Assembly (NCBI GenBank): GCA_023957235.1
Contig: JAMLHI010000008.1
Coordinates: 57,589-121,588, forward strand
Length of the DNA stretch: 64,000 nt
Source of the DNA: Chitinophagales bacterium
Lineage (GTDB): Bacteria; Bacteroidota; Bacteroidia; Chitinophagales; JADIYW01
Direction of reading: 5' to 3'
Shown here: in pieces, positions 24,303 to 34,130 of the stretch
Numbering within the stretch: the first letter of the stretch is position 1
Layout: every line of letters starts with the position of its first letter
Position numbers and translations under genes: made by a program
The notes under the pieces: generated by a model
Database searches by the model: none
Seen by the model: the letters and a program-made list of their open reading frames with translations, nothing else
Told to the model about the DNA's origin: nothing

Positions 24303-26741
24303 TTATTTCACTATAACAAATGGAGCTATCGAATTTTTACCTTCTTGCTCAATTCTTAATGAATAACGACCAGCTGCAAGTTGAGCAGGTAATGCAATAC
24401 TCATATTTGAAGATATAGTTTGCTCTAGGCTATATACTAGTGCGCCAACTGCATTAAATATCTGAACATTTGCTTTGCCATATACAGATTCATTTAACTG
24501 GAATTTTAAAACATTTCCAGATATTGGATTAGGATAGACAAGTACTTTTGATAATGTTTGATTTTTGATACCTGTTGGGTAATTAGTTACAAATTCATCA
24601 CTATAATACCATCCATAAGTCAATACGCTATCACAAGAGAAAATTGGATGTACAGAAAGCAAATATCTTGTTTCGGGTTCCAAACCAACAACTTCAATAC
24701 TCGTATTTGGGCCTACATATACAATTTTTGAATCTCCGATAGAACCTCCTGCCTGATAAGACTCACCAAGCTCAGGCCATCCCCAATTATAATCAGAGCT
24801 ATCGTAATTCACATCTAAGAATACAATATATCCAATAGCCCCCTCCAATGGTGGATAGCTAAGGATAGCAGAATTAGAAGAAGGTACTATTACAATAGAA
24901 TCTACACTAAAATCATCAGGTGAATCACAAGGAGTTGGAGGACTAATTGTATTAAATCCATAAAAGGATTCATCACCATAATAAGGATTATCATTACAAT
25001 AGTAAATAGGATAAACATTTACATAATATAAAAATTCTTTTTCAAGTCCTGAATAATCAAACGTGCCGTTTCGAATAATAGCTATCACTTTACTATCAGA
25101 TATATTGTCACCCACTTGATAATTGACAAGACTTTCAGGCACACCAAACTCATATTCATCACTATCAACTTTATCTAAAGTAACCAAGTAGCTAGAAGCA
25201 TCATCTAGCAAATCAAATTCTAAATGGAAAGAATCCTGATTATTATAAAAGTTGGTGATTTCTACTGCTTCTAACAAATCAAAATCACAACCTTCAATTT
25301 TAGTGCGTACCTCATCTCCATTATAATCACCATAAACAGTCTCCCCATCACAATCAAAAATTGGGAAAACCGAGAACAAATAGTAAGTATCTGGAGACAG
25401 ATTGTCAATGGTTACAATATTAGAAGCTCCCACATATACCACTTTAGTTTGACCAATCATCTCTCCTGCTGTATATTCTTCTCCATCTATTGGATCTCCC
25501 CAATCATAATCAGGATTGTTTCTATATCCTTCATCCTGAATGACCAGATAAGCAACGGCATCTTCTACTGCAGAGAATGTCATTTCTACAGATGTAGCAT
25601 TTACTTCAAATTCATATTCTTCAACTGCATAATCTTCTGGAGAATCACATGGATTAGGTGCAATAGTTGAAAATCCTATTCCATTAAAATCACCATAAAA
25701 GATACTTCCTTCACATTCATAAAAAGGTTGAATATATACTTCATAGTTATGCTCAGCAGCCAATCCATTGTATTCAAAATATGGTTCCTCAACAATTCCT
25801 ACAACTAATGACTGTTCTATATATTCACCAACTGAATAGTGCTCACCATCTTCTAAAAATCCATACTCATAATCTGGGCTATCAATATCATCTAATAGAA
25901 TGATATAGCCAGATGCTCCTTCTATTTCAGAAAATTCGATATAGAATGAAGCAGTATCATATTCTCCTCCTAAAATATCAACAAACTCTTCAACATCATA
26001 AGTACAAGGGCCATTATTCCCATTATCTACCCATGTAGAATCATAATTAAAGGCGATTCGAACATCATCTACTGATAAGCCATCTCTTGAACCAGATATT
26101 CCACTTGTAGAGCGCACATTAGCCCATCTAAAATAGATTTGTCCTCCTAATTCTAAAGTAACATTGAATTTGCCTCTGATATCTTTACTATTTTGAGCAA
26201 GGTTACCATCCAATATCTGAACTTCTGATGATACTACTGGCGAAATAAAATTCAAAGTAGGAACATTGACCCACGTTGCTGCATTATCATTAATTGAAGT
26301 AGCATTTAAGCTATATTGAAAGACTAAAGTATCCGCAAGAGGAACAGAAGCACTATTTTTCTTATCTCCTCTTCTCCATTGCTCACCTTTGAACTGAACA
26401 TTAAATTCATTTAAAACTTCAGAAGATTCATTTTTAAAATTAGCTCCAAAATAAATTTCCTTAACATTGTTAGAATTAATGCTTCCCAATGAACGTTCTT
26501 CGCTGCCTTTTAAACCGAATGAGTACACAGACCCATTATTAGCACCACCATCACTAGCTCTATAACTATCTGTGTTGATAAGCCATCCTAAAATGTTAAA
26601 TACATTGGCAGTTCCAGTATCAGCTAATGTATTAAAATTTTGTGAATACACAGATCCTAGTGAATTAACTGGAATTTGTGCATTGAGTACACTGATACTA
26701 CTCAGTATCAATGCAACAATTAATGTGTAAATTTTTGACAT
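24303..26741 (-). CDS. Secreted T9SS protein with four acidic beta-sandwich repeats
   Basis: 812 aa. A signal peptide (1-21, ending in NAQ) is followed by a domain of about 220 residues (YSQNFNTLADTG ... YSFG ... GEQWRRG ... GLSVDDVRIAF), a beta-sandwich type widespread at the N terminus of Bacteroidota secreted proteins. Four repeats of about 115 residues follow (about 240-720), each with a CDSPxD or similar start, a GYIVxLD strand, a GESYxxGxxIGDSKVVYVG turn and a YxLSVxPIFxCD end, fibronectin III-like and strongly acidic. Residues about 730-812 are a type A T9SS sorting domain (VYPNPISGN to IVK). It is exported and probably attached to the cell surface. No catalytic domain is seen; adhesion or binding is inference. 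Confidence 0.85.
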   Translation of the reverse strand: MSKIYTLIVALILSSISVLNAQIPVNSLGSVYSQNFNTLADTGTANVFNILGWLINTDSYRASDGGANNGSVYSFGLKGSEERSLGSINSNNVKEIYFGANFKNESSEVLNEFNVQFKGEQWRRGDKKNSASVPLADTLVFQYSLNATSINDNAATWVNVPTLNFISPVVSSEVQILDGNLAQNSKDIRGKFNVTLELGGQIYFRWANVRSTSGISGSRDGLSVDDVRIAFNYDSTWVDNGNNGPCTYDVEEFVDILGGEYDTASFYIEFSEIEGASGYIILLDDIDSPDYEYGFLEDGEHYSVGEYIEQSLVVGIVEEPYFEYNGLAAEHNYEVYIQPFYECEGSIFYGDFNGIGFSTIAPNPCDSPEDYAVEEYEFEVNATSVEMTFSAVEDAVAYLVIQDEGYRNNPDYDWGDPIDGEEYTAGEMIGQTKVVYVGASNIVTIDNLSPDTYYLFSVFPIFDCDGETVYGDYNGDEVRTKIEGCDFDLLEAVEITNFYNNQDSFHLEFDLLDDASSYLVTLDKVDSDEYEFGVPESLVNYQVGDNISDSKVIAIIRNGTFDYSGLEKEFLYYVNVYPIYYCNDNPYYGDESFYGFNTISPPTPCDSPDDFSVDSIVIVPSSNSAILSYPPLEGAIGYIVFLDVNYDSSDYNWGWPELGESYQAGGSIGDSKIVYVGPNTSIEVVGLEPETRYLLSVHPIFSCDSVLTYGWYYSDEFVTNYPTGIKNQTLSKVLVYPNPISGNVLKFQLNESVYGKANVQIFNAVGALVYSLEQTISSNMSIALPAQLAAGRYSLRIEQEGKNSIAPFVIVK

Positions 26742-26908
26742 ATTCAGTTGTTTAATAAAATAAATATAACATTTCTTTTAGAAATTTAAAAGCAATTCTA
26801 AATATTTATTAATTAGTCTTAAAAAGATAAAAAACACTGATATCAATCAGTACAAATCAAAAAAAATAGCTAATCAATCTATCTGATCTGAAATGATGTG
26901 TACAATTG

Positions 26909-27724
26909 CTAATATTGTTCTTTTGTACTAGGAAAATCTTTTTCTTTGACATCAGAAACGTAATGCGAAACCGCTCCTTTAATATCTTCGTAAAGATTCA
27001 AATATTGTCTTAAAAATCTGGGTTTAAATTCGTGTGTCAATCCAATCATATCGTGAAGAACCAAGACTTGACCATCTACTCCTCCTCCAGCTCCAATTCC
27101 AATAACAGGGATATCAATACTTTCTGCAACTTCTTGTGCGAGCTTTGCTGGAATTTTTTCTAATACTACAGAAAAGCAACCCATATCACTCAATAATTGC
27201 GCATCCATTTTTAAATTTTCTGCCTCTTCAACTTCTTTAGCTCTAACAGTGTAAGTGCCAAATTTATAGATAGACTGAGGAGTCAATCCTAGATGTCCCA
27301 TCACAGGTATTCCTGCTGTCAATATTCTCTCAACTGATTCCCTGATTTCCTTCCCTCCTTCCATTTTCACGGCATGAGCACCAGTCTCTTTCATTATTCT
27401 AATAGCTGAGCTCAATGCTAGCTTGGAGTTACCTTGATATGTGCCGAAAGGTAAATCTACTACTACCAAACATCTTTTAACAGCACGTACAACAGATGCC
27501 GCATGATAAATCATCTCATCTAAAGTGATAGGTAAGGTCGTTTCATGACCTGCCATAACATTAGAAGCAGAATCTCCAACCAATATCACATCGATACCCC
27601 CATCATCAACAATTTTTGCCAAAGAATAATCATAAGCGGTCAACATAGCAATTTTCTCTCCCCTCAATTTCATATCCTTGAGTGCATGGGTGGTAACACG
27701 CTTATATTCCTTATGAACAGACAT
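26909..27724 (-). CDS. panB: Ketopantoate hydroxymethyltransferase PanB
   Basis: 271 aa, the usual length. Family motifs: [37 protein letters not shown] (metal-binding Asp and substrate contacts), [10 protein letters not shown] and [22 protein letters not shown]. It makes ketopantoate from 2-oxoisovalerate and methylenetetrahydrofolate, the first committed step to pantothenate and CoA. panC and panD are not in the window. It has its own -7 box on the minus strand, directly upstream. Confidence 0.97.
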   Translation of the reverse strand: MSVHKEYKRVTTHALKDMKLRGEKIAMLTAYDYSLAKIVDDGGIDVILVGDSASNVMAGHETTLPITLDEMIYHAASVVRAVKRCLVVVDLPFGTYQGNSKLALSSAIRIMKETGAHAVKMEGGKEIRESVERILTAGIPVMGHLGLTPQSIYKFGTYTVRAKEVEEAENLKMDAQLLSDMGCFSVVLEKIPAKLAQEVAESIDIPVIGIGAGGGVDGQVLVLHDMIGLTHEFKPRFLRQYLNLYEDIKGAVSHYVSDVKEKDFPSTKEQY

Positions 27725-27742
27725 CCTTTATAATTTTATAAT

Positions 27743-27750
27743 CAAATATA
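27743..27750 (-). promoter_or_regulatory. -7 promoter box TATATTTG for panB
   Basis: On the minus strand this reads TATATTTG, an exact TAnnTTTG match, 18 bp before the panB ATG (27724). Confidence 0.5.
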
Positions 27751-27770
27751 CAGATAAATGAATTGGGAAA

Positions 27771-28079
27771 TTACCTTGCATTATTCCATGCAATAATACC
27801 ACCAACTAGATTATAGATTTTTTCAAAACCTAGACTGACCATATAATTACACACTTGTCCACTTCTGCCACCACTTCTACAATATACATAATATGGCTTT
27901 GATTTATCTAACTCTCCAATCTTTACCGGAAAAGAAGGATCCGAAACATTAATCATTATATGACCTTCAATCTGCCCTTCAGAAAGTTCAGCTGGTGTTC
28001 TAACGTCAATAATAACCGCCCCTTCTTCTGTTTCAAATCCAGATTTAAAATCTTTTACATTCAAATTTTGAACACTCAT
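27771..28079 (-). CDS. Rhodanese-like single-domain protein
   Basis: 102 aa, one rhodanese domain. The active-site loop YCRSGGRSGQ contains the persulfide-forming C67; the N-terminal IIDVRTPAELSEGQIEGH is the usual rhodanese strand and loop. No signal peptide, so it should be cytosolic. It moves sulfane sulfur between donor and acceptor molecules; the partner is not indicated by context, though MnmA elsewhere in the window needs a persulfide relay. It has its own -7 box at 28098-28105. Confidence 0.93.
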   Translation of the reverse strand: MSVQNLNVKDFKSGFETEEGAVIIDVRTPAELSEGQIEGHIMINVSDPSFPVKIGELDKSKPYYVYCRSGGRSGQVCNYMVSLGFEKIYNLVGGIIAWNNAR

Positions 28080-28097
28080 TTTTTAAATTATTTGGTA

Positions 28098-28105
28098 CAA
28101 AATTA
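28098..28105 (-). promoter_or_regulatory. -7 promoter box TAATTTTG for the rhodanese gene
   Basis: Minus-strand TAATTTTG, an exact TAnnTTTG match, lies 18 bp before the start codon at 28079, the same spacing as for panB. Confidence 0.5.
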
Positions 28106-28162
28106 AGACAGACAATCCTTTTTTACAACCATTCAATTTAAAAAGATAAATATCTATTCTTA

Positions 28163-29059
28163 TTATCCATGTAATTTAATACGTCTTACAGAAAGAGTTT
28201 GATTTTTTAAATTCATATCGATTTTCTGACTATCCTTATAATTACTGACTACACCATGTTTGCGCAAATGATTCAGTTTTTCCAAGTCCAAATCTTTGAT
28301 TAACCACCCAGCATTTTGTGGACTATCCAATGCGATAATTCCATCTTCAGGCATTCCTTCATCAGCGGAGCTATATATTGCAGAATAACCATAATTATTT
28401 TTAACTGAGTGAGACCACAACGCTTCTCCAATAGTTTGTGCAACCACAACATAACATTGGCCTTCCATTGCCCTTGCCCTTGCGCCAATATGTACTCTTG
28501 AAGCTCCTTTGGGCGACTCTGTACTGCTAGGTACTAAAATAATATCTGCTCCTGCTTCTATCAACAATTTTGCTCCTATTGCAAATTCAATATCATAACA
28601 AATTTGTATTCCGAAATTACCAAAAGGAGTTTCAAATACACATAATACCAAATCTCCTTGTTCAATGTTCCATTTCTCTCTTTCAGATTTCGTGATAAAT
28701 ATCTTGTCTTGATATCCTCCATATCCATTAGGTCCATAAACTCTCACCCTATTGATGATGTGGTGAAGATATAAGCTAGGTGCATTGGGCGCAATGATAA
28801 TGATTGAATATTTTTTAGCTAAAGAGGTAAAAATTTTATCAATCTCATCCGAATAAGATTGTAACTCAATCACCTGCTTATGAAAATCATTTTGAATTTC
28901 TGGAAAAAGACACATCAAATCCATTAATCCAAATTCTGGAAATAGTAGTACCTGAGCTCTTTCATGAACAGCACTTTTTATCCATTTTTCAATATACGAC
29001 TTCCAAGCATCTATATTCTGATGAAAAGCAAATGGATATTGAGATGTCGCTATTTTCAT
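28163..29059 (-). CDS. Carbon-nitrogen hydrolase (nitrilase superfamily)
   Basis: 298 aa. The catalytic triad is complete: E42 (LLFPEFGLMD), K119 (YQDKIFITKSE) and C154 (IQICYDIEFA). The HIGARARAMEGQCYVVVAQT segment is typical of the amidase branch. It should hydrolyse a C-N bond in a small amide or N-carbamoyl compound in the cytosol; the substrate is unknown. It is one of two nitrilase-superfamily genes in the window, and the two are only distantly alike. Neighbours give no pathway. Confidence 0.92.
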   Translation of the reverse strand: MKIATSQYPFAFHQNIDAWKSYIEKWIKSAVHERAQVLLFPEFGLMDLMCLFPEIQNDFHKQVIELQSYSDEIDKIFTSLAKKYSIIIIAPNAPSLYLHHIINRVRVYGPNGYGGYQDKIFITKSEREKWNIEQGDLVLCVFETPFGNFGIQICYDIEFAIGAKLLIEAGADIILVPSSTESPKGASRVHIGARARAMEGQCYVVVAQTIGEALWSHSVKNNYGYSAIYSSADEGMPEDGIIALDSPQNAGWLIKDLDLEKLNHLRKHGVVSNYKDSQKIDMNLKNQTLSVRRIKLHG

Positions 29060-29155
29060 TTTAAACCCTATTCATTATGATAATACAACAAGTAGCAAAT
29101 AGTTTTCTAATTGATTATAAATATGTTGAAAACATGAAATTTAAAATCACAACAA

Positions 29156-30334
29156 TTATTTTGGCTTCACATTTTTATAAGAAACTACACTTAATGACCA
29201 AATTAGTATAAACAATATAGGAATAACCGCACTATGATATTGTTGTGGATTGAGATACCAAAACACCAATAATACAATTAAAACCACTCGGTATAAACGA
29301 GCCAAATTCCTCAAAATATTGCTTTTAGAAAGAAAAAATACTACTGGAAAATACAAAGGCATAGCCCATAATAGATTCAAATTCCATTTGGTCATATAAT
29401 GGTCAGTACCCCACCACATCAATATCAAAATCCATCCTACTAATCCTGATAAAGTCAGAAAAAATGTGCTAATTATCTTATTGGCTACAGAATTAGAGTA
29501 GAAAATCTGAAATAAAATTAGCACAAACAAAATAGACCAAAACACAATATCTGGCGATGGGAAATCAGATATTGACTGTTCAAATCCTTGATAAAGTATT
29601 CGTGAATCTTTTACAATTGCCTGCCCGTGATATTGAGTACTATCAAATTCCACCATCAATTCATAGGGTAGAAACATACGCGTATCACTATCCGCTTTTT
29701 TATCTAGTCTAAGCCCCAATAGTAAATCTATTCCAAAGTCCAACCATTCATTATACTTCATATGTCTGTCAATCATCTCTCTGATGGTTTCAGAATTTTC
29801 AGAAGAAAGATGTGCAAAATGAAATCCTTTTCCAATTGCACTACGTATTAAATCTCTTGGCTGAGTCGAGCAATTATTATAAATAAAATCATATAAATAA
29901 TATCTGTTTTCAGGAAGGGCATTATTTGCTAAAGTCACAGATATAGATTGAATTTGTAAACTATCCAAATTTAATATCTGCTCTCTTATGGATCTTCCAT
30001 ACATTATATATTCTCCTATGAACTCATCAAAACGCTCTACTCCTACAAAATACAGAAGTTTGCCTTGTATAAACTTTTTCAAAAATCCATCCTCATAAAA
30101 ATCAAACATTCCATAGTTATAAACGATGTCATTCCCAGCAGTGTAATTTTTCACTCTGATTGCAGTATGACCAAACGCCTGAAAGACTTCACTAGTGCCC
30201 AAACCACACGTCAATACACTCACAACAATTGAATCTTTTGAGGGTATATTACTCTCATTTTGTGCATGAACAAAATTTGAAACGAGAAAAAACAATAGCA
30301 ACAGTGTTGTTTTCAAAGACTTAAAGCAGGACAT
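29156..30334 (-). CDS. DUF4105 membrane protein
   Basis: 392 aa. After a signal sequence (1-24), residues about 35-260 match DUF4105: LTCGLGTSEVFQAFGHTAIR, YNYGMFDFYEDGFLKKFIQG, YGRSIREQ and the PENRYYLYDFIYNNCSTQPR stretch, whose His and Cys residues suggest a papain-like or NlpC-type active site. Several membrane helices make up the C-terminal 130 residues. The family is common in Bacteroidota and function is unproven; a periplasmic peptidase-like role is inference. A TACCTTTG -7 box lies 13 bp before the start. Confidence 0.88.
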   Translation of the reverse strand: MSCFKSLKTTLLLLFFLVSNFVHAQNESNIPSKDSIVVSVLTCGLGTSEVFQAFGHTAIRVKNYTAGNDIVYNYGMFDFYEDGFLKKFIQGKLLYFVGVERFDEFIGEYIMYGRSIREQILNLDSLQIQSISVTLANNALPENRYYLYDFIYNNCSTQPRDLIRSAIGKGFHFAHLSSENSETIREMIDRHMKYNEWLDFGIDLLLGLRLDKKADSDTRMFLPYELMVEFDSTQYHGQAIVKDSRILYQGFEQSISDFPSPDIVFWSILFVLILFQIFYSNSVANKIISTFFLTLSGLVGWILILMWWGTDHYMTKWNLNLLWAMPLYFPVVFFLSKSNILRNLARLYRVVLIVLLVFWYLNPQQYHSAVIPILFILIWSLSVVSYKNVKPK

Positions 30335-30346
30335 TCAGAAAAATTT

Positions 30347-30354
30347 CAAAGGTA
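30347..30354 (-). promoter_or_regulatory. -7 promoter box TACCTTTG for the DUF4105 gene
   Basis: Minus-strand TACCTTTG, an exact consensus match, ends 13 bp before the DUF4105 start at 30334, leaving a leader of only a few nucleotides. It lies in the 25-bp gap between divergent genes, ahead of msrB. Confidence 0.55.
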
Positions 30355-30359
30355 AAATT

Positions 30360-30887
30360 ATGAAACTTATCCTTTCTTTTATTGTTATTTACATTATGAA
30401 ATGGTGCTTCATACTTTCAATATCTCTATTGTATAGTTGTAATACATCTTCATCTAAGCGTCAATATATCAATATGGAAAAAAATACGACCCCACCTACT
30501 GTCATCAAGACTGAAGCCGAATGGAAGCAAATTTTAGATGCTGAATCCTTTAGAATATTAAGGCAAAGTGAAACGGAATATCCGCATACAGGGAAATACA
30601 ATAATTTTTTTCAGAAAGGCAAATATTATTGTAAGGGCTGCCAATCATATCTATTCTCTTCTGATACAAAATTCAATTCAAGTTGTGGGTGGCCTTCATT
30701 TTATGATGTGCAGAAAGATGCCGTCCGATATGTTCAAGATTTTTCTCATGGAATGCAAAGAGTAGAAGTGCGTTGTGCCAATTGTGATGGTCATCTAGGT
30801 CATGTGTTTGAGGATGGGCCTCTGGATAAAACAGGGTTAAGATTTTGTATTAATTCTGCCGCTTTAGAATTTTCACCTATTGAGTGA
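30360..30887 (+). CDS. msrB: Peptide-methionine (R)-S-oxide reductase MsrB, lipoprotein
   Basis: 175 aa. A lipoprotein signal ends in the lipobox LYSC (C27), so the enzyme should be membrane-anchored in the periplasm or outer membrane; ATG at 30396 (M13) would still give a lipoprotein signal. The MsrB domain has zinc-binding CKGC (C91/C94) and CANC (C139/C142), the GWPSF motif, GHLGHVFEDGP and the catalytic C163 in RFCINSAAL. It reduces oxidised methionine in surface proteins. No MsrA domain is fused or adjacent. Confidence 0.94.
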   Translation: MKLILSFIVIYIMKWCFILSISLLYSCNTSSSKRQYINMEKNTTPPTVIKTEAEWKQILDAESFRILRQSETEYPHTGKYNNFFQKGKYYCKGCQSYLFSSDTKFNSSCGWPSFYDVQKDAVRYVQDFSHGMQRVEVRCANCDGHLGHVFEDGPLDKTGLRFCINSAALEFSPIE

Positions 30888-31048
30888 AAATTTAATAAAT
30901 TTGTTGATTGAGATAATAATAGAATAGTCCATTTTTTTAATTCTTATATTACAGTAAAGAAAGTCTGAAAATCTATTCCATTTTTATATTAAATTTAAAA
31001 ACCAATAGAGATATATCATATTTTTCAAAATCTAATCAATATACGAAT

Positions 31049-31498
31049 ATGGAACAACGAGATTTATATGAAACCCCTCCAACCAATTGGAATTATGCCA
31101 GCTTTGGTTCTCGATTTATTGCATATATAATTGATGCTATTATTATTACAATCATTTTAAATATCTTTTCACTTATTACTGGAATTCTATTCAACTTTGA
31201 AATGTTCAAAGTAATTACTAGTCCTGGGAGTATAATGGCCCTCCTTATTTCAATTTCCTATTTTGCCTATTTTGAAACAGGCACTTATCAAGCCACCTTA
31301 GGCAAAAAAGTCATGGGCTTGAAAGTCATTAAACAAGATGGGAAACCTTTAACTAAGGCGGAGTCTATCTTTAGATTTTTTGCAAAAATGTTATCTGCAT
31401 TTATTTTTCTAATAGGATACATCATGATTCTTTTTGATGACAAAAATCGTTCACTCCATGACAGAATTGCCAATACCTATGTGATAAAAACATTTTGA
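31049..31498 (+). CDS. RDD family membrane protein
   Basis: 149 aa, three to four membrane helices. The RDD pattern is visible: GSRFIAYIIDAIIITIIL (Arg and Asp of helix 1), TLGKKVMGLKVIKQDGKPLT, and SLHDRIANTYVI with the closing Asp. RDD proteins are small membrane proteins of mostly unknown function, some implicated in Na+/H+ exchange. It is a lone gene between msrB and a serine hydrolase gene. Confidence 0.92.
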   Translation: MEQRDLYETPPTNWNYASFGSRFIAYIIDAIIITIILNIFSLITGILFNFEMFKVITSPGSIMALLISISYFAYFETGTYQATLGKKVMGLKVIKQDGKPLTKAESIFRFFAKMLSAFIFLIGYIMILFDDKNRSLHDRIANTYVIKTF

Positions 31499-31559
31499 TA
31501 ATTACGGAGATAAATTCATTCGGTTATTTTTTCTTATAAAAAAAACATAAATTACAAGT

Positions 31560-32684
31560 ATGTTAAAGAAAATACTTATCCTTTTTGTCTTCTTGGGCAT
31601 CTTGCTAGCAGTCTCACCGCTATATATTCAAAGAGGGATTTTTAGAAATTTTTCTGATATTTCTGATTATCAATTTTTCGCCAATTCAATTGTTAAAAAA
31701 GGAAATTCAGAACCTTGGGCACTATCCTCTAGATATAACCAAAAAGGGTTAAATTTAGAACAAGAAAACCAATTAAAAAATAATAAAACTGTTGCTTATC
31801 TTGTAATTCAAAATGACAGTATTCTTTTTGAAGAATATTGGAAAGGGTATAGCGACACTAGCCATTCTGGCTCTTTCTCGATGGCAAAATCAGTAGTCAG
31901 TATGCTCATGGGCATTGCAATAGAAGAAGGTAAAGTCAAAAGTATCAATGATTATCTTTCAGATTATGTTCCAGAATTTAAAAGACCAGGAACAGACACC
32001 ATTCAAATTAAAGATCTTTTGACCATGAGCGGAGGCTTTGACTGGACAGAATCATATATCAATATTTTTGGCAAAACCGCAGACATCTATTATGGTGATA
32101 ATGTCAAAAATGTAATTGGGAAACTCAATGCAAAATATTCTCCAGGCAAAACGTTCTATTATTCTAGTGCAGAAACTCAGATGCTAGGTTGGGCAATTGA
32201 AAATGCTTATCAACAAACCATCCCAGAATTATTCTCTGAAAAGATATGGTCCAAAATAGGAGCAGAAAACGATGCCTATTGGAGCTTGGACAAGAAAGAA
32301 GGAACAGCAAAGGTGTTTTGTTGCCTAAATTCCAATGCTAGAGATTTTGCCAGATTAGGAAAATTAGTATTGAATAGTGGACAATGGAACGGTCAACAAA
32401 TTGTACCTTCTTCATATATTCAAGAGGCAACTACAGCAGCTAAAGGACTTAAAAACCGAGATGGAGAACAAGTAGATTATTATGGCTATCAATTTTGGAT
32501 TATGAATTATAAAGGACTTATTATACCTTATTTTAGAGGAGTGAAAGGGCAATTTATCTATGTTATTCCAGAAAAAAATGCCATTGTTATTCGACTTGGG
32601 GAATATGTCTCTCAAACTAGAGTCCATAATCACTCTGAAGATTCCTATATGCATATTGATGCAGCATTAGGATTATTAGAATAA
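31560..32684 (+). CDS. Serine hydrolase, beta-lactamase class C family
   Basis: 374 aa. A signal or anchor helix (1-22) precedes the Beta-lactamase domain. The catalytic S107-M-A-K110 tetrad and the Y201-S-S203 motif are in the right order; a C-terminal RGVKGQF takes the KTG-like position. These proteins are usually esterases, D-aminopeptidases or PBP-like peptidases and are seldom true beta-lactamases. Probably periplasmic; the substrate is unknown. Confidence 0.9.
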   Translation: MLKKILILFVFLGILLAVSPLYIQRGIFRNFSDISDYQFFANSIVKKGNSEPWALSSRYNQKGLNLEQENQLKNNKTVAYLVIQNDSILFEEYWKGYSDTSHSGSFSMAKSVVSMLMGIAIEEGKVKSINDYLSDYVPEFKRPGTDTIQIKDLLTMSGGFDWTESYINIFGKTADIYYGDNVKNVIGKLNAKYSPGKTFYYSSAETQMLGWAIENAYQQTIPELFSEKIWSKIGAENDAYWSLDKKEGTAKVFCCLNSNARDFARLGKLVLNSGQWNGQQIVPSSYIQEATTAAKGLKNRDGEQVDYYGYQFWIMNYKGLIIPYFRGVKGQFIYVIPEKNAIVIRLGEYVSQTRVHNHSEDSYMHIDAALGLLE

Positions 32685-32868
32685 TACAGATTATAGACTA
32701 TCTACAACTCAGTAAAAAACATTTATAAGTCAATTGAAAAAAGTATTTTAATCTGTGCTAAGGAGTCAATTCCTTATTTCAATAAAAAATCATTTGTTAT
32801 TTTTTAGAAATACTATTGTATTATTCTTAAAAATAGAACATATTTACAATAGTTTAATTATTCAGATT

Positions 32869-33318
32869 ATGAAAAACTTACTTGTTTCGTTTCTGTTATT
32901 CAATTGTGCGAGTGTCTTTGCACAATCTTCTAGCAATCCTATTACAGAAGACGATATAGATACCTACTACTATGAGTATTCCTCAGTTGTTGCTGCTGAG
33001 GAAATGGATAACAATTTAAATCCAATTGGAGAACAAGACAACTTTTCCTTACCTGAAGGTGGGACAGAATTAAATATCATCATCTCAAACGAAGAGCCTT
33101 TAATGACAAAAAAATTGACTCTAGATATTTATTTCAAGGAATTCAATTCAGATAAAGAAGAAGACTTGATAGAGACTTTAACAATGGATATTAAACCAGA
33201 ATGGGTAGTTGCTACAACTAAATACAAGTTTACAAGAGAGGGAGAATATATAATAGATGTCTATACAGAAAGTGGAGTTTATGTAAACACTGCATATCTT
33301 AGTTTCACAAAAGATTAA
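32869..33318 (+). CDS. Secreted hypothetical protein, 149 aa
   Basis: The frame is open from 32755, but ATG at 32869 gives a clean signal peptide (MKNLLVSFLLFNCASVFAQ, cleaved after residue 19), so I use it. The mature part is acidic, with about eight predicted strands (LNIIISNEE, LTLDIYFKEF, EGEYIIDVYTESGVYVN), suggesting one beta-sandwich domain. No family, lipobox or sorting domain is recognised. It resembles small periplasmic Bacteroidota proteins seen as singletons. Confidence 0.7.
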   Translation: MKNLLVSFLLFNCASVFAQSSSNPITEDDIDTYYYEYSSVVAAEEMDNNLNPIGEQDNFSLPEGGTELNIIISNEEPLMTKKLTLDIYFKEFNSDKEEDLIETLTMDIKPEWVVATTKYKFTREGEYIIDVYTESGVYVNTAYLSFTKD

Positions 33319-33399
33319 TATTAAAAAACTCAAAGCTGAAAGAATGAGATAAGGAGATATCTCTATATTTATTCGATGCTCTATTCCAAAATCAATATA

Positions 33400-33434
33400 A
33401 AAATAGAGGGTTATTCATAAAAACGAATAACCCT
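33400..33434 (-). terminator. Terminator after the cyclophilin gene
   Basis: GAGGGTTATTC (33406-33416) and GAATAACCCTC (33424-33434) are exact 11-bp arms with a 7-base loop. On the minus strand a short U-run follows, 19 bp past the stop at 33453. It may also stop readthrough from the plus-strand gene ending at 33318. Confidence 0.85.
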
Positions 33435-33452
33435 CCAATTTAAAATAATAAT

Positions 33453-34127
33453 TTATTTGAGCAGTTTCACTGTAAATTTGACATCTTCTATTGGACGGTC
33501 GCCTGGTGCAGTCTTTACAGCAGCTATCTTATCAATGACCTCTAGCCCTTCGACCACTTCACCAAATACGGTATATTGCATATCTAGAAATGGAGTTCCC
33601 CCTTCAGTTGCATATATTGCTGCTTGTTCAGGAGTGTATTGTACACCCGTACGCATGGACAAATATTGCAATTCTTGAGCACTAATAGGCTTACCTTGAA
33701 CGATATAAAATTGAGACCCGGAAGACGCTTTTTTCGGATTCATTTGATCTCCTAATCTTGCAGCAGACAAGGCTCCCTTCTTATGAATAAGACTAGGATT
33801 AAATTCTGCAGGAACAGTATATCCAGGGCCACCTGAACCTAAACTTTGCCCAGCTTGGGCATTTCTAGAATTAGGATCTCCGCCTTGAATCATAAATTGT
33901 TGTATGACTCTATGGAATAACAATCCATCATAATAAGATTCATTCACCAACTTGATGAAATTATCCCTGTGTTGTGGAGTTTCGTCATATAATTTGACTT
34001 TCATATCTCCAAAAGAAGTACTAATAATAACCATTGTTTCCGTATTTTTCTGTTGTTTAGATGTTTCTTGTCCATGCATTGTAAGCACAAAGTGTGCAAA
34101 AATCGCTAATAAAATAATTTTTTTCAT
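33453..34127 (-). CDS. Secreted cyclophilin-type peptidyl-prolyl isomerase
   Basis: 224 aa with signal peptide (1-19, ending in HGQ). The cyclophilin core shows FHRVIQQFMIQGGDP (catalytic Arg of FHR), SGSQFYIV and YTVFGEVVEGLEVIDKI. An insert of about 30 residues before TPFLDMQYTVFG is usual in Bacteroidota members. It should assist folding of periplasmic or exported proteins. It is last in a minus-strand run with a 113-aa unknown and a nitrilase-family gene (gaps of 3 bp each). Confidence 0.95.
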   Translation of the reverse strand: MKKIILLAIFAHFVLTMHGQETSKQQKNTETMVIISTSFGDMKVKLYDETPQHRDNFIKLVNESYYDGLLFHRVIQQFMIQGGDPNSRNAQAGQSLGSGGPGYTVPAEFNPSLIHKKGALSAARLGDQMNPKKASSGSQFYIVQGKPISAQELQYLSMRTGVQYTPEQAAIYATEGGTPFLDMQYTVFGEVVEGLEVIDKIAAVKTAPGDRPIEDVKFTVKLLK

Positions 34128-34130
34128 GCT

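Noticed and set aside
31560..32684. Antibiotic-resistance beta-lactamase
   Set aside because: SxxK and YxS motifs are shared by many esterases and peptidases of the same fold; nothing indicates lactam hydrolysis.
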